Shown here piece by piece: positions 45,114 to 55,429 of a stretch of 64,000 nucleotides of DNA. A program made the translations under genes and the position numbers. The stretch comes from Phytophthora quininea (lineage: Eukaryota; Oomycota; Peronosporomycetes; Peronosporales; Peronosporaceae). The DNA lies in the NCBI GenBank assembly GCA_011947345.1, contig JAAVTG010000057.1, positions 620,001-684,000 on the forward strand. Reading direction: 5' to 3'. The notes under the pieces are model-generated. The model had not been told where the DNA came from. It saw only the letters and a program-made list of their open reading frames with translations, and did no database searches. Numbering within the stretch: the stretch's first letter is position 1; each line of letters begins with the position of its first letter.

Positions 45114-45713
45114 CTAGGCCATAAATTCCACAAACGCCTTGCTGTGGAAGGCGATCGGATGGCGAGAGATGGCGTTCAGGATCTTGACAAACTGAGCCTC
45201 GCGCTCGTTGACCACATTCCTGTTGCCGCGGCCGAGTATGTAGGTCACCGTGTCGGCCACTGGCATCGACGGCAGCGCTGGGTACGTCTGGAACTTTTCC
45301 TGATGGTGCGGCTTGACGTTCTTCTCGCTCGCCATGAGCTTGGAGATCTCCTTGTGCATGGCCTTGAACTCGGAATACCGCTTGCACACGTGCACTTCAT
45401 GCGTGGGTGGGCCGGGTGGTAGCCGTCAAAGTTGTAAAAGGCGACGCCGTGCTCATTGAAGCTGACCTCGCCCGGGGCGAACTGGAAAGCTTGGGCGACC
45501 GTCTTCACCTCCACTAGAGGGGTTTCCATCACAGGGATTGGTTCCTCCTCGGACTCGGCCACAGGGGCAACCTCCTCTGTAGTTGGGACTTCCGTCTCCG
45601 TCTTAATCTCTTCCGTTGTTGCTTGAACTGGAACCGGTTCTACCACTCTGGCAGGAGCAACGTTGGGGTTGATCACTTCCTGCTCTTGCGTCTTGGATTG
45701 AGCGCAGCCCATG
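45114..45713 (-). CDS. small N-acylated PX-domain protein (MGCAQSK), frame-broken
   Basis: The ATG at 45713 gives MGCAQSKTQEQEV. An acidic linker (TEEIKTETEVPTTEEVAPVA) leads to the PX strands FAPGEVSFNEHGVAFYNF. The frame breaks near 45409 in a C-rich stretch; one added C joins it to THEVHVCKRYSEFKAMHKEI, YPALPSMPVADTVTYI, VNEREAQFVKILNAISRHPI and a terminal FVEFMA. The joined length is about 200 residues. An excellent initiator-like element precedes it. It is closest to the 44126-44686 gene by its shared C-terminal half. Confidence 0.8.
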
Positions 45714-45774
45714 GTTTGTACTTCTGAAAGGTGAAGTGGAGTGAGGAGTACGGAGTGCCTTAGGGAGACCGTGG

Positions 45775-45790
45775 AGATTGGAAAGTGAGG
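45775..45790 (-). promoter_or_regulatory. initiator-like element
   Basis: On the minus strand this reads CCTCACTTTCCAATCT, one of the best matches in the window to the oomycete initiator, 62-77 bases upstream of the ATG at 45713. Confidence 0.55.
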
Positions 45791-46258
45791 AGACTCATTC
45801 GAGTTCCCCAAAGCTCTGCGTCTGTCGCCTGGTGTTGCTAGAAAACACTCGATGCGGTTTCTCAGCGATTGTAGCGGCTGCAGATGGAGTCGATCAAGGC
45901 GCGGAGAACTCCAGCTGGGCTGGTTTAGCGTGTCGCTCTCCTTACGACGGCATTTCTTACGAGCAAGAACGAATCCATCCCCATTCATCACCACCATGCT
46001 GTTGACGAGGTGCCGCGCAGACGGCAAAGCTAACGGGTGTAGCGCCACGGCTGCTTCCCCATTCAAAGTTTTAACACAGATCTGGCGTCCTTGGCAGCAT
46101 TCGTGTGTGCATCATGCTTGCTGCTTTTTGCTTTTCGTTGACGAGAATATGGCAGGTGGAAAAGGCGCGGCACCGCTTTGATGAAGAAGGTTGGCAAGCA
46201 GAGTACATTTTACAAAGCCGCGCGATTATAAAGCTCTTTCTAGCTGAAGTACTCGCAT
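45791..46258. other. intergenic stretch
   Basis: About 470 bases with no supported gene. Confidence 0.5.
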
Positions 46259-47232
46259 CTAAGCCAAGAAGGAGGAAAACGCGTCGCTCTTGGATGCCAC
46301 GGGATGATTGGCAATGGCGTTGAGAAGGACCGTGAACTGGGCCTTGCGTTCGTCCAGCATCTTTTGGTTGTTGCGGCGCTTGAATGCCGAGGCCTTGGGC
46401 AGCGGCGGCAGCTCGTGCTTGTCCTCCTGGTTGTCCGCTAGCAGCGTCGTCAGCTGCGCGTGAAGGGCCTTAAAAGCCGAGAAGCGCTTGGACACGTGGA
46501 TCTCCTTGGCCGGGTCCTCCGAGTCGGTGCCCACAAAGTTGTAGAAGGCGACGCCGGCCTTGTCGAACGACACGTCCTCGGCCGTGAAGTAGAGACTGCC
46601 AGTCGCAGGCTTCTCATCAAACTCGGGGTTGCTTCAGCCTTTGACTCCTCAGCGGGAGCTTCTGGCTGTGCTTCTGCAGGAGCCTCATCCTCAACAGGAG
46701 CAGGTTCTTCAACAGCAGGCTCTTCAATAGCGGCAGATACTTCCTGCTCTGGGGCCACAGGCTCTTCAGCCTCCGTTTCCTTCTCGACGGGCTCCTCTTC
46801 AACAGTAGCCTCTTCGGGGCTGCTTCCTCGACAGCAGCCTCTTCGGGGGTTGTTTCGTCCACTGGAGCCTCCTCAGTAGGAGCTTCTTCAACCGGTGCAG
46901 CGGGTTCTTCCACGGCCTCCTCAACCGGAGCTGCCGTCTCTTCAACTGGAGCGGGGACCTCCTCCGCAGGCTCTGCAGGTTCTTCGACTGGGGCGGGAGT
47001 CTCTTCAGGCGCAGGCTCGACCGGCTGCTCTTCGACGGGGCTCCTCCTCTTCAGGCTTCTTCTCCTCGGCAACTTCAACAGGCACCGAAGTCGGCGGTTC
47101 TTGCTTGATCTCTTCGGAAGCCGGCGGCGCCTCGGTGATCGCGACGTTGACGCTCTCCGACGTGGGGGCCTCGACGGCCGGGGTGTTCTCCACCACCTGC
47201 TCGGTGGTCGACTTGGAGTGGCTGCAGCCCAT
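46259..47232 (-). CDS. N-acylated acidic-linker PX-domain protein (MGCSHSK), frame-broken
   Basis: The ATG at 47232 gives MGCSHSKSTTEQVV. The linker is a Pro/Glu/Val/Ala tract with degenerate units (PVEEPAEPAEEVPAPVEETA; TTPEEAAVEEAAPEEATVEE) much like the giant repeats next door. The PX domain follows: FTAEDVSFDKAGVAFYNF, IHVSKRFSAFKALHAQL, LPPLPKASAFKRRNNQKMLD, ERKAQFTVLLNAIANHP and FSSFLA. Three breaks: a run near 47036-47040 (one C too many), 46816-46819 and 46625-46628 (both four-base runs needing a fifth). A sister unit at about 46854 keeps five G and stays in frame, which supports the correction. The joined protein is about 325 residues. Confidence 0.8.
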
Positions 47233-47288
47233 GGCTTCTGGGTCGATGGACAGAGAGACTCGGGGCTTGAGTGGAACTGGGCGAGTTC

Positions 47289-47297
47289 GGGAATGAC
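47289..47297 (-). promoter_or_regulatory. initiator-like element
   Basis: On the minus strand GTCATTCCC followed by GAAC resembles the oomycete initiator, 57-65 bases upstream of the ATG at 47232. Confidence 0.45.
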
Positions 47298-47714
47298 CTC
47301 ACGCGACGGATCGGCCTCTGCCGACGCTTCTTCCGGTAGAGGGCTGCAACGCTGGTGAGACGTCTTGGAGCGGCACCACCCGATGGGCATCAGTGCATTA
47401 CTTCCCGCAACGAGCGCGCGGCCGCCAGCCATATGTGCACCCCGACCCACCGACTCTCTCTGCATCAACCGCAGGCCGTCGTTCTAGTCGCCACAGACCC
47501 ATACAATTCGGGTGGAGATGCAGTGATGTGGCAATGGGAAGGTGTTGGATTTACACGTTTGTACAAGCTACTTCATATCTACACGCGGCGCGACTTGGGC
47601 GCTGCGGTTGCTCTGTGTGGTCACGTTCGCGCGCTCTCTCTCTCTCTGGTGTCAGCAAGTGCTGCTGCTCCGTAATACCTAGACTACCGATGGCAGGTAT
47701 GCTCCCGACGGGCT
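47298..47714. other. intergenic stretch
   Basis: About 415 bases, including a short CT microsatellite at about 47634-47647. No gene seen. Confidence 0.5.
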
Positions 47715-48454
47715 TCATGCCAGGAAGGCGACGAACGGGGCGCTCTGGGAGGCCTCGGGGTGCTGCGCGATGGCGTTGAGCATCGTGACGAACGCCACCT
47801 CGCGCTCTTGCAGCAGCGCGCGGTCGTTGCGGCCCTGCAGGAAGGACGTGCCGGGCATCCTTGGTAGCTCCTCCTTGGTCATGAACTTGGCCATCTCGTG
47901 ATGCAGCACCTTGAACTCAGAGTACCGCTTGGCGACGTGGATCAGCTCGGCGTCCTCCTCGCCGGTGGAGCCGACGATGTTGAAGAAGGCGACGCCCACA
48001 CTGAACGCCACCTTGTCGGCCGTGAAGGTGAGCACGGGGCTGTGCACCGCCGCCGACTTCTCGGTCACGGCCGATTTCTCAACGACCGCCGACTTTTCCT
48101 GGTGCACTTCAACTTCCTCCTCAGCTTCGACCTCGGGCTCAAGGGGGTCTCCTCCTTCTCGACTGGGGCTTCTTCCTCGACAATCGGTTCCTCCTCAACG
48201 TCGACGACTTCAACCGCAGCAGACTCCTCGACTGCGGCGACGGGCTCGACGGGCTCTTCTTCGTTGGCGGGGGTCAGCTCTACGGGTTCCTCCTTGACCG
48301 CCTCTTCAACTTGGGCGGGGACGCTGGACCGCGAGTCGTCCTGCTCGACGATGAGCTCGGTGAAGGCGAGGTCCGACGGTTTGCCACACTCGGACGTGGG
48401 CGCGGTGATCGGCTCGATGACGACGTTGTCGACCTTGGAGTGGCTGCAGCCCAT
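47715..48454 (-). CDS. N-acylated acidic-linker PX-domain protein (MGCSHSK), frame-broken
   Basis: The ATG at 48454 gives MGCSHSKVDNVVIEPITAPT, nearly the same start as the 47232 gene. The acidic linker (EEEPVEPVAAVEESAAVEVV) ends at a run of five C near 48160, where a sixth restores LEPEVEAEEEVEVHQEK. Short EKSAVVEKSAVTEKSA repeats precede the PX domain: FTADKVAFSVGVAFFNIVGS, LIHVAKRYSEFKVLHHEMAK, LPRMPGTSFLQGRND, LLQEREVAFVTMLNAIAQHP and a closing FVAFLA. About 247 residues when joined. An upstream in-frame ATG (MGSASFRIL) is rejected because it passes through the His/Gln microsatellite and buries the MGC signal. Confidence 0.8.
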
Positions 48455-48460
48455 AGTACT

Positions 48461-48490
48461 TGGTTGTTGTTGGTGGTGGTGGTGGTGGTG
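48461..48490. repeat. GTT/GGT trinucleotide microsatellite
   Basis: TTGTTGTTGGTGG followed by repeated GGT, in the 5' leader of the 47715-48454 gene. Confidence 0.8.
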
Positions 48491-48500
48491 AAGACCGTGC

Positions 48501-48514
48501 AAAATGCGGAATGA
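48501..48514 (-). promoter_or_regulatory. initiator-like element, best match in the window
   Basis: On the minus strand this reads TCATTCCGCATTTT, an exact fit to TCATTYYNCAWTTT, 47-60 bases upstream of the ATG at 48454. Confidence 0.65.
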
Positions 48515-49554
48515 AGCTGAGCCCATTTGGCATCGAGCGGCGCTGCCAGCATTGCGCCCCGAAGAGAGCAGTTAAGATCCGCCGTAACGGACTCGAATCC
48601 GTTTGGATTCGCGCTGGGCCATTGGTCTGCAAGCGGCGCCGTGAAGTGCACAGCGTTTCGCTTGGGACAGTGGAAACGTGCGAAGGCCTTCGCCGCCTTC
48701 ACTAAGCAATGCGTGCAGGACTTCCAGCCTTGTTGGTGCTCTCCGCAACGGGCATGCTTGATAAGGTGCATCTGGTTTGCTAACCGGCCTGCGAGTGGCG
48801 ATCGTCAATTTACGCAGTGTCCGAGCAGCGCGGTGCTTAAGCGCTGCAGCTCGGCCAACGACGACAAGCAAAAACGACGCCATACGCGTCGCACCTCGTC
48901 GACGCAGAGTGAGCGAGATGACTGGCGGCCAGCGCCGCTCGACGGAGATGAACATCGGGCCGCTCCTCCTTTTGTGTGTCGCTTTGGTCGCTTTGATGCG
49001 GTTCGAAAATCTTAGTCGTTTCCGGCCGTTTCCACCTGTATATCGCCTTTCGAGTTGCAGTGCTGCGACAGCCAGTTGCTGGCTGGCACCAACTTGCTGC
49101 TCCAATCCAGCAGCAGCGCTACGTGCTGGCCGAGCAGCCCATGCGAGCATGAGTGCGGGAGCTGCAAGAAACAGATAGACGATCGGTTGATTAGTGTTGT
49201 GTCTACTTCGTTAGGATCTGAAACCAGGAAGAACGCTCTCTCTCTCTCTCTTCGTCAACGATCCCATGGATGATTCAACACACTGGAGCACACTCTTTTG
49301 CAATAGAGTCGCTGAAACTGCGGGTGCATGACCTGCTCCGCTTGGGCGAGTACAGCAACGCTGTCAGCATCCTTTCAAGATCGTTGTCGTACTTACTTGA
49401 ATCGGAGCGGTATTGATCTCTCGCTTAAGTCAAATCCCCGCCATACAATCGCCAAGTGTGGTCTGTTGAATCGATTGGCTGGCTGGCTGAGCTCGCGGGC
49501 TTCCTCCACTCGCCCGCGGCACTCGGGAAAAGCAGCTCGCCAGGAACACTCACG
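48515..49554. other. intergenic stretch between the PX cluster and RPL31
   Basis: About 1 kb. It must hold divergent promoters. A short plus-strand frame from the ATG near 48954 starts with a signal-like MNIGPLLLLCVALVALMRF, but nothing else supports it. A CT tract lies at 49237-49250. Confidence 0.45.
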
Positions 49555-50058
49555 ATGGTCAAGGAAACCAAGACTCGCAACACCAAGCGCTCGCCGGACG
49601 TGGTCGCCCGCGACTACACCATCAACCTGCACAAGCGTCTGCACGGATGGTATCCTTTTGACCCCCATTGCATGTTTAGAAGCCCCTCCATTTCCACGCT
49701 CGAAGTTTGTTCGTAGCTCCCACCTTGGAGACTTCCTTGACTTTCCCCCTGCTGTGCCTTGTTGACATTTGCGCCCTTGTGACTCTCCAGCGTCTTTAAG
49801 AAGAAAGCGCCGCGTGCCATCCGCGCCATCAAGAAGTTCGCCCAGGTCACGATGAACACGCAGGACGTGCGCATCGACTCCAAGCTCAACAAGTTCATCT
49901 GGTCGCAGGGCGTGCGCAATGTGCCCTTCCGTGTGCGTGTGCGTCTGTCCCGCAAGCGCAATGACGACGAGGACGCCAAGGAGAAGCTCTACACGCTCGT
50001 GCAGCACGTGCAGGTGGCCTCGTTCAAGGGCCTGCAGAACGACACGGTCGACGAGTAA
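49555..50058 (+). CDS. RPL31: 60S ribosomal protein L31 (eL31), two exons
   Basis: Exon 1 is 49555-49649 and exon 2 is 49791-50058; together they give 120 residues, the normal eL31 length. Exon 1 codes [20 protein letters not shown] and ends in NLHKRLHG plus TG of a split Cys codon. Exon 2 begins C-GTC-TTT-AAG ([17 protein letters not shown]) and contains the eL31 signatures [20 protein letters not shown] and [20 protein letters not shown]. It is a component of the large ribosomal subunit near the peptide exit tunnel. The frame is clean in both exons. It stands at the boundary between the PX cluster and the Hsp40 gene. Confidence 0.95.
49650..49790 (+). other. intron of the RPL31 gene
   Basis: 141 bases with GT (GTATCC) at the donor and a pyrimidine-rich CTCTCCAG acceptor. 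Splicing joins TG+C to give the conserved HGC. Confidence 0.9.
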
Positions 50059-50565
50059 GCAGCTACTGGAGGTGGACGTAGAGGCGACGACAAGTGGCCG
50101 ACTCGACGCGAGGTCTACTTGAGCCGAGCAGAGAGCAGGTCCGTCGCATCCTTCGAGTTGGTTTCGTGCTAGAACCAAAGCGTGGACTTCCTTCCTTTCC
50201 GATCACTGAGAGTGGAGGCGACTCGTGTTGAGCTCTGAAAGAAATCAATGCAAGACGTTCCCATTTGCGGTTTCCCAGACAGTGTGTTGACTTGTCTGTT
50301 GTTGTTGTTGCTTGGCGATAGATTGACTAGTCGAGATCCAAGTTGCAGTCGACCACGCACTTATCTTCTCAGCCCGCACACATGAGATGGAATACAAAAG
50401 CTTTTTGCAGATTTTTCTTCTTTTTCTTAACGTATGGTTCGCTACCGGGAGCGCTGGTGCAGTGACTGCAGGCGAGCAGGCAGGCAGCCGGCTATCAACT
50501 CCAGTCCCATCGCCGCACTCCTTTGCCGAGTCTAACCCTTTCTCCTCCTTGCAGAGAGATGCATC
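50059..50565. other. convergent intergenic stretch
   Basis: About 500 bases between the RPL31 stop and the Hsp40 stop, presumably the two 3' UTRs. A short (GTT)n tract lies near 50298-50313. No gene seen. Confidence 0.5.
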
Positions 50566-51821
50566 CTACTGCTGCTGGCACTGCACGCGCTGACCGCCAC
50601 GCTCTTCGTCCGAATCGTAGGCCTCGCGCTGCTGCTGCTCCGCCTTGGCGGCCTCGGCGTCGAACTCCGACAGGAAGCACTCCTCTGCTTCCGACACGGG
50701 CACGATGGGTGTGGGAGCCGGCAGCGTGCTCTTGAGCATGCCCAACTGCTTCTCCGACAGACTGCCGCTCTCCGGGAACTGCACCTTGAACAGGATCACC
50801 AGCTGACCCTTCACGAACGGGTTGCCGTGCGTGGGCATGCCCTCGCCGTGCACGGCCTTGAACTGGTTGGGCTTGATGATCTCGCCAGGCCGCGTCTTGA
50901 TGTGTAGGTGGCGGCCGTCCAGGTGCTCCACGATCATCTCGAAGCCGCACAGAGCCTCGACCAAGCTAATCTTCTTCTCCATAATCAGGTTGCCACCCTT
51001 CCGCTGGAAGGTCGCGTGCTCCTTCTCCTGCACCACAAAGATAATGTCGCCAGGCACCGTACCGGGGGCCTGGTCAGCCTCGCCGGAGAACGTGATGCGC
51101 TGTCCGTTGCGCATGCCCTTCTCGATGTGCACCTCCAGCACCTTGCGCTCCTTCGTCACCTTCTTGCCCTTGCAAGCCTTGCAGCGGTCGCTCTCGCGGA
51201 TGCTCTTACCCTGGCCGCGGCAGTCGGGACACACCGACTGCATCTGCTGCACCATGCCCGGCGCGATGTGGCGCAGCTGCACGCGCATGCCGCGGCCCTG
51301 GCACGTGTCGCACGTCTTCTCGGCGCCCTCGGCGCCGCCGCGGCCTTCGCAGCGCGAGCACAGCACATCGCGGTTCACGGCCAGCTTGACCGTTTTACCG
51401 TTGTACAGATCCTCGAGCGACACCTTGAGCGGGTGCGTCAGGTCCTCACCCTTCTGCGGGCCGCGCGGCCGGCGGCCGCCCTGGCCGCGGAAGAACTGGC
51501 TGAAGAGGTCGCTGGCGTCGCCGCCGCCGCCGCCGTTCTGCAGGCCTTCCTCGCCGTACTGGTCGTACAGCTCGCGTTTCTCCGGGTCGGACAGCACCTC
51601 GTAGGCCACCGTGATGGTCTTGAAGAGCTCCGGGTCGCCGCCCTTGTCCGGGTGGTTCTTGAGCGCCAGCTTGCGGTAGGCCTTCTTGATCTCGGCGGCC
51701 GTGGCCGTCTTGGCCACGCCCAGCGCCTCGTAGAACTTGTTGTTGTCCACGGGCTTGAGGGGCCGCCCGGGCCGCCCTCGAAGCCGCCACCGAAGAAGCT
51801 CTCGAAGCCGCCGCCAAACAT
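50566..51821 (-). CDS. type I DnaJ/Hsp40 co-chaperone (DNAJA-like)
   Basis: The start is the ATG at 51821 ([16 protein letters not shown]), joined to the J domain by a run of four G at 51759-51762 where a fifth restores [16 protein letters not shown]. The J domain has HPDKGGD, then a Gly-rich stretch. The zinc region has four CxxCxGxG-type repeats ([32 protein letters not shown]). The C-terminal domain follows, with [16 protein letters not shown]. The protein ends QRVQCQQQ: a CaaX-like CQQQ suggests farnesylation, as in DNAJA1/2 and Ydj1. The length, about 418, is normal. It stimulates Hsp70 ATPase in the cytosol and at membranes. If the frame were read only from MDNNK, the Gly/Phe leader would be lost. 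Confidence 0.92.
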
Positions 51822-52781
51822 GTGTGTGTGTATTAGTGGGTCTCTATGAAGGGGGTAACGTATGAGCCTCGCCGCGCTCGTTCGCTTCTGGGGCGGGTGC
51901 GAAAGTGGGTGGCCTATGTCGAGGGGAGCTGACGAATTAGCTGTGTCCAGACGCGGATTTACCTCATTCAATCCTGGCAGATATGGCCTTCATCGCGAGT
52001 CGTCCACCATCGATATTCTGAACAACATCGAGATGGCTACAGGAATTAGCTAGGTCTTGACTCTGATTTAGGAAAGAACGGCAAACTAGCCAATGAGGGC
52101 AAGGAGCTTACTTCCAGAATCTTCGGCCCATACAAAGGCATGCTGACCTCCATGACCATCTGATGCTGACGTACATCAATCCGGGGTGTTAAACGGTAGG
52201 GCATGCGTCGAAGTCCAGCCAGGCCTCCCTCACTCTAGCCATGTTCAGCCACCTCAAGCCCAGATTTGGCGACGCTGCTCCTCCCTGAACTGACGATGAG
52301 TCGAGGCGTCGACGCGCGTAGCAGATTTCCCTTCACCCACTCTGTCGTGCATCGTTTGGCAGCGTCTCTCTATGGTTGTCATGGTCATGGCTGGCTAGCT
52401 CGACTCTAGCTGCGTCGGCCGCAGAGTGGTCTGCAGCCGTGGCCAGTCGATGGCCTGGACAACTTCAACGACTTGGTATTAGTACCGCGTAGCCATGTTC
52501 TGGACCAGGACTCGGCTGCAGATGGAGGAACTGGACGAAGAGAGAAGGGAGTACTGTACGAAGAACCTAGCCTATAATGATGATGACAATAGTACGACGG
52601 AGCCGCAGTCCTGTTCCGTGCTACAGCCGAGCCGGGCGCGCGAGTTCGCTTTGTTCTAAGGTGCCGTGGTGTCGTGGTGCTCGATCGCCGCGCGCGCGAA
52701 AGGGTTCCCGAGAAAACAAAAGAGGTCGTGCAAACGACGAGGTGCAGCCGTCCGGGGGTTCGTGCTGGCCGCCGCGCCGCT
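51822..52781. other. intergenic stretch
   Basis: About 960 bases between the Hsp40 promoter side and the cyclin 3' end. On the minus strand GCTCATACG occurs about 40 bases upstream of the Hsp40 ATG, a weak initiator candidate. No coding region is supported. Confidence 0.5.
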
Positions 52782-54660
52782 TTAAGAAGGCATGTACTGC
52801 GTGAACGAGTCCGTCAGCGCGGCGTAGTCGCACGACGGGATGGTGCTGGCAGAATGGAACTTGTCGGCCAGATATTTCTCACTGACTGCCTTGGCCTTGT
52901 CGCGCTGCGTGCTCACGACTTGGAACTCGATCCCGTGGAGACGGTGGAGCTCCTCGACGCAGTCTTGTACGTCGAACGGGTTGTACTTGGTGACGTGGTG
53001 GAGCGTAGGCGTCCACGGCTCTGTCTCGCCAGTCATGAGGCGAGCAAGGTAGACAGCAGACGCCACGAGCTTGGACGGTTTGAACTTGACCATGTGGTAG
53101 AAGAGGAGAGAAAAGTCACAGAGATACTACAACAACGAGCGTCAGCTCCACCGATATACCACGAAGAATATTTCCACGCACCTTCACAAGCGAGCGCTGT
53201 TTGTCGGATGTACATCCGGCCTTGCTGTAGCGGTGCACGAAGCCATAGCAGGTCGTTGAGGCGACGCGGTATTCCAGGGCGTTCAGCACCTTTGCTTCCA
53301 TTTCCAGCATCTACGAGAAGATTTACCGCAGCAATGAGCAACCATGACTAAAGATTTGCATGCTACGACATTGCCCACCTCTTCAGCAGTGTAGGTCTGG
53401 TCCGAGATGTATACAAATTCCTCCACGTTCGGGCCATACACCTCCTCGAACTTGGCCGCGATCATCATGCACGCGCAGCCTAACAACTGGAACTGTTTCC
53501 GGTTGATCTTAATCTTCTTCAGGCAGCGATCCACGAGATTTACCTGAGCAAACAGCGTCGCATCAGAGACCGCGTGCATCAATCTACAAACCAACAGCTC
53601 TGCTTACCGCTTTGTGGAATGTCTGCGAGTCGAGCTCGTATTCTTCGCCGACCTCGACGAGCCAGTCGACTAGGATCGTGCGCATCTTCTCGTTGATATC
53701 CAGCTGGACGGTGCCAATGTAGTCTGCTTCTGGTAAATACTTGGTTTCGTGCTTGCGGTAGTACCCGTCCAACTCGCGCACGAGCTTTGACATGTGGGAG
53801 CTCATCGCAGCGGAAGGTGTGTCGATATCCAGCACCGATTCTGCGTACGTTTCCTCATCGAAACAAGAGTTGCGATGGTCGAACGTAAACACGTAGGGCC
53901 GGGGTGCGAACTCGTCCCGCTGATTCTGTGGTAGTGGCGCTGCATCTGCCGCTGGTATCTGTGTCTCTGGTGCTTCAGGTTGCACTGCCTCGCTCTTCAC
54001 TTGCGCTTCCTGGGCTTCTTCCTCGTGCTGATTGTCCTCCGCCGCTTCCGTCTTTACCTGTGGCTGTGTGTGCTTGACCTTCTGCTTCTTCGCCTGCTGC
54101 TCCAGCGCCTGCAGTGTAATCTATCAGCTCTAATATACACTACAACACCCTAACAGTCTACTCCGTCCTCCTACCTTGACGATCTGGGGTTTCACCTCAA
54201 CGTTCTCCTTGTCCTGCTCGCTCTCCTTCTTCACCTCGCTCTTCTTGGGCTTGGGCTTGGGGTTCTGGAAGCTCAGCATGCTCGTCTGGACCTTGGCATG
54301 GGGCGGCTGGTTCTCGGCGCCGTCGATGCGCCGCTTCTTGGCGCGACCATCACTCTTCTTGTCCAGAGCGCCACGTTTCTTGGCCTTGCTGGCGGCGGTG
54401 GGCGCTCGGGAGCCTAGCGCTGTACTCGACGAGCTCTTGGTGCGCGCAGAGGCCCTGGCTGGCCGCGTCTTGGGCTTGCTGGCGTCGTCCGCCTCCTTCT
54501 GGACGCCCGAGCGGCGCGAGCTCACGCGCGTCTGGGAGAGCTTCTTGCTGTTGTTGCTAATATCCTGCAGCGCCCCGCGCTTGCGCTTGCGCGAGGCGTC
54601 GCCGGCCTTGGACGCGGCCGCGCGCGTGCTGCTGCGAGTGCTGCTGCTGCTGGTCTCCAT
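52782..54660 (-). CDS. mitotic B-type cyclin, five exons
   Basis: Exons on the minus strand: 54660-54175, 54108-53608, 53543-53379, 53310-53182 and 53126-52782, all with GT..AG junctions and all in phase 0, giving 541 residues. The start METSSSSTRSSTRAA is the first ATG in frame. RGALQDISNN is a classic destruction box and DKENVEV a KEN box, so APC/C-dependent degradation is expected. The N-terminus is basic (KKRGALDKKS; AKKRRIDG, an NLS). The cyclin box contains MRTILVDWLVEVGEEYELDS, LLGCACMMIAAKFEEVYGPN and MLEMEAKVLNALEYRV, and the second fold YLCDFSLLFYHMVKFKPSKL. It activates Cdk1 at entry to mitosis. No frame breaks were needed. Confidence 0.93.
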
Positions 54661-55429
54661 CGGCTCCTGCGGACAGCTCGGCTCCTGGCTCGGGGGCGTG
54701 CACTGGGCCGGGATTGCTTTTCGCGCGGTGAGCTCACTTGCGCTCACTATGGTGAAATCTGTACTTGGTTTTAGTATGGACAGGTTCAAATTTCAAACGA
54801 AAAACTGTTTTTCAGCTAAAAATCAAAACGCAGCAGATGGCGTTATTATTGTTGCTGACTTCATCTTTGCCGAAAGGAAGCTGGTTGCCTTGCTCAGCAA
54901 GCAGGACGCCACAGAACCAATTGGGGACTGCTTGCTGGATTAATGATTTTCTCGATACGCTGCGTGCTGTCCCTGTATTCAGTGGTGCTTCCCTAAGCGT
55001 TTAGTATTTTGGCGGTCTCTTTCCACCGACCCAGACACGATCCTCCTGGAGATACTTCGCCAATAACAACACATAAAAATTAGCATCATTCAACCGTGTT
55101 TGCGACAATTACGGCTTGTGCGCATGATATCAAACTCCCAAGGATATTCGTTATATTATCGATTTTTTTATTGCGGGAGCACTTTCACTAACTCTATATC
55201 AATGGCAGTTGCGACACACTTCTAGCGAAACGCTGCGATGCTGTAACGCTGACAAGACTTCACTACGCGGTAGAAGAAGGAACCGCATTCTTACCTCGCA
55301 GTTAGGAACACTCTGATGTGAGCCGAATCAACTTGAGTGTTCTCGCTAATGCAGCAACTACCATATTTTTTCCTGTAGGTGGCGGTTGGTCACAAACGTG
55401 AGAAGACAGGAACAAATGGAATCTGAACT
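54661..55429. other. AT-rich intergenic stretch
   Basis: About 770 bases upstream of the cyclin gene, AT-richer than the DNA to the left. No supported gene. An imperfect inverted stretch occurs near 55540-55590 (CAATTGCCGCC... GGCGGCAACTG), just beyond its end. Confidence 0.45.

Noticed and set aside
48919..49178. Short secreted Cys-containing protein on the plus strand
   Set aside because: Only the hydrophobic start is suggestive. It lies in promoter-type sequence, its Cys pattern matches nothing, and there is no second line of support.
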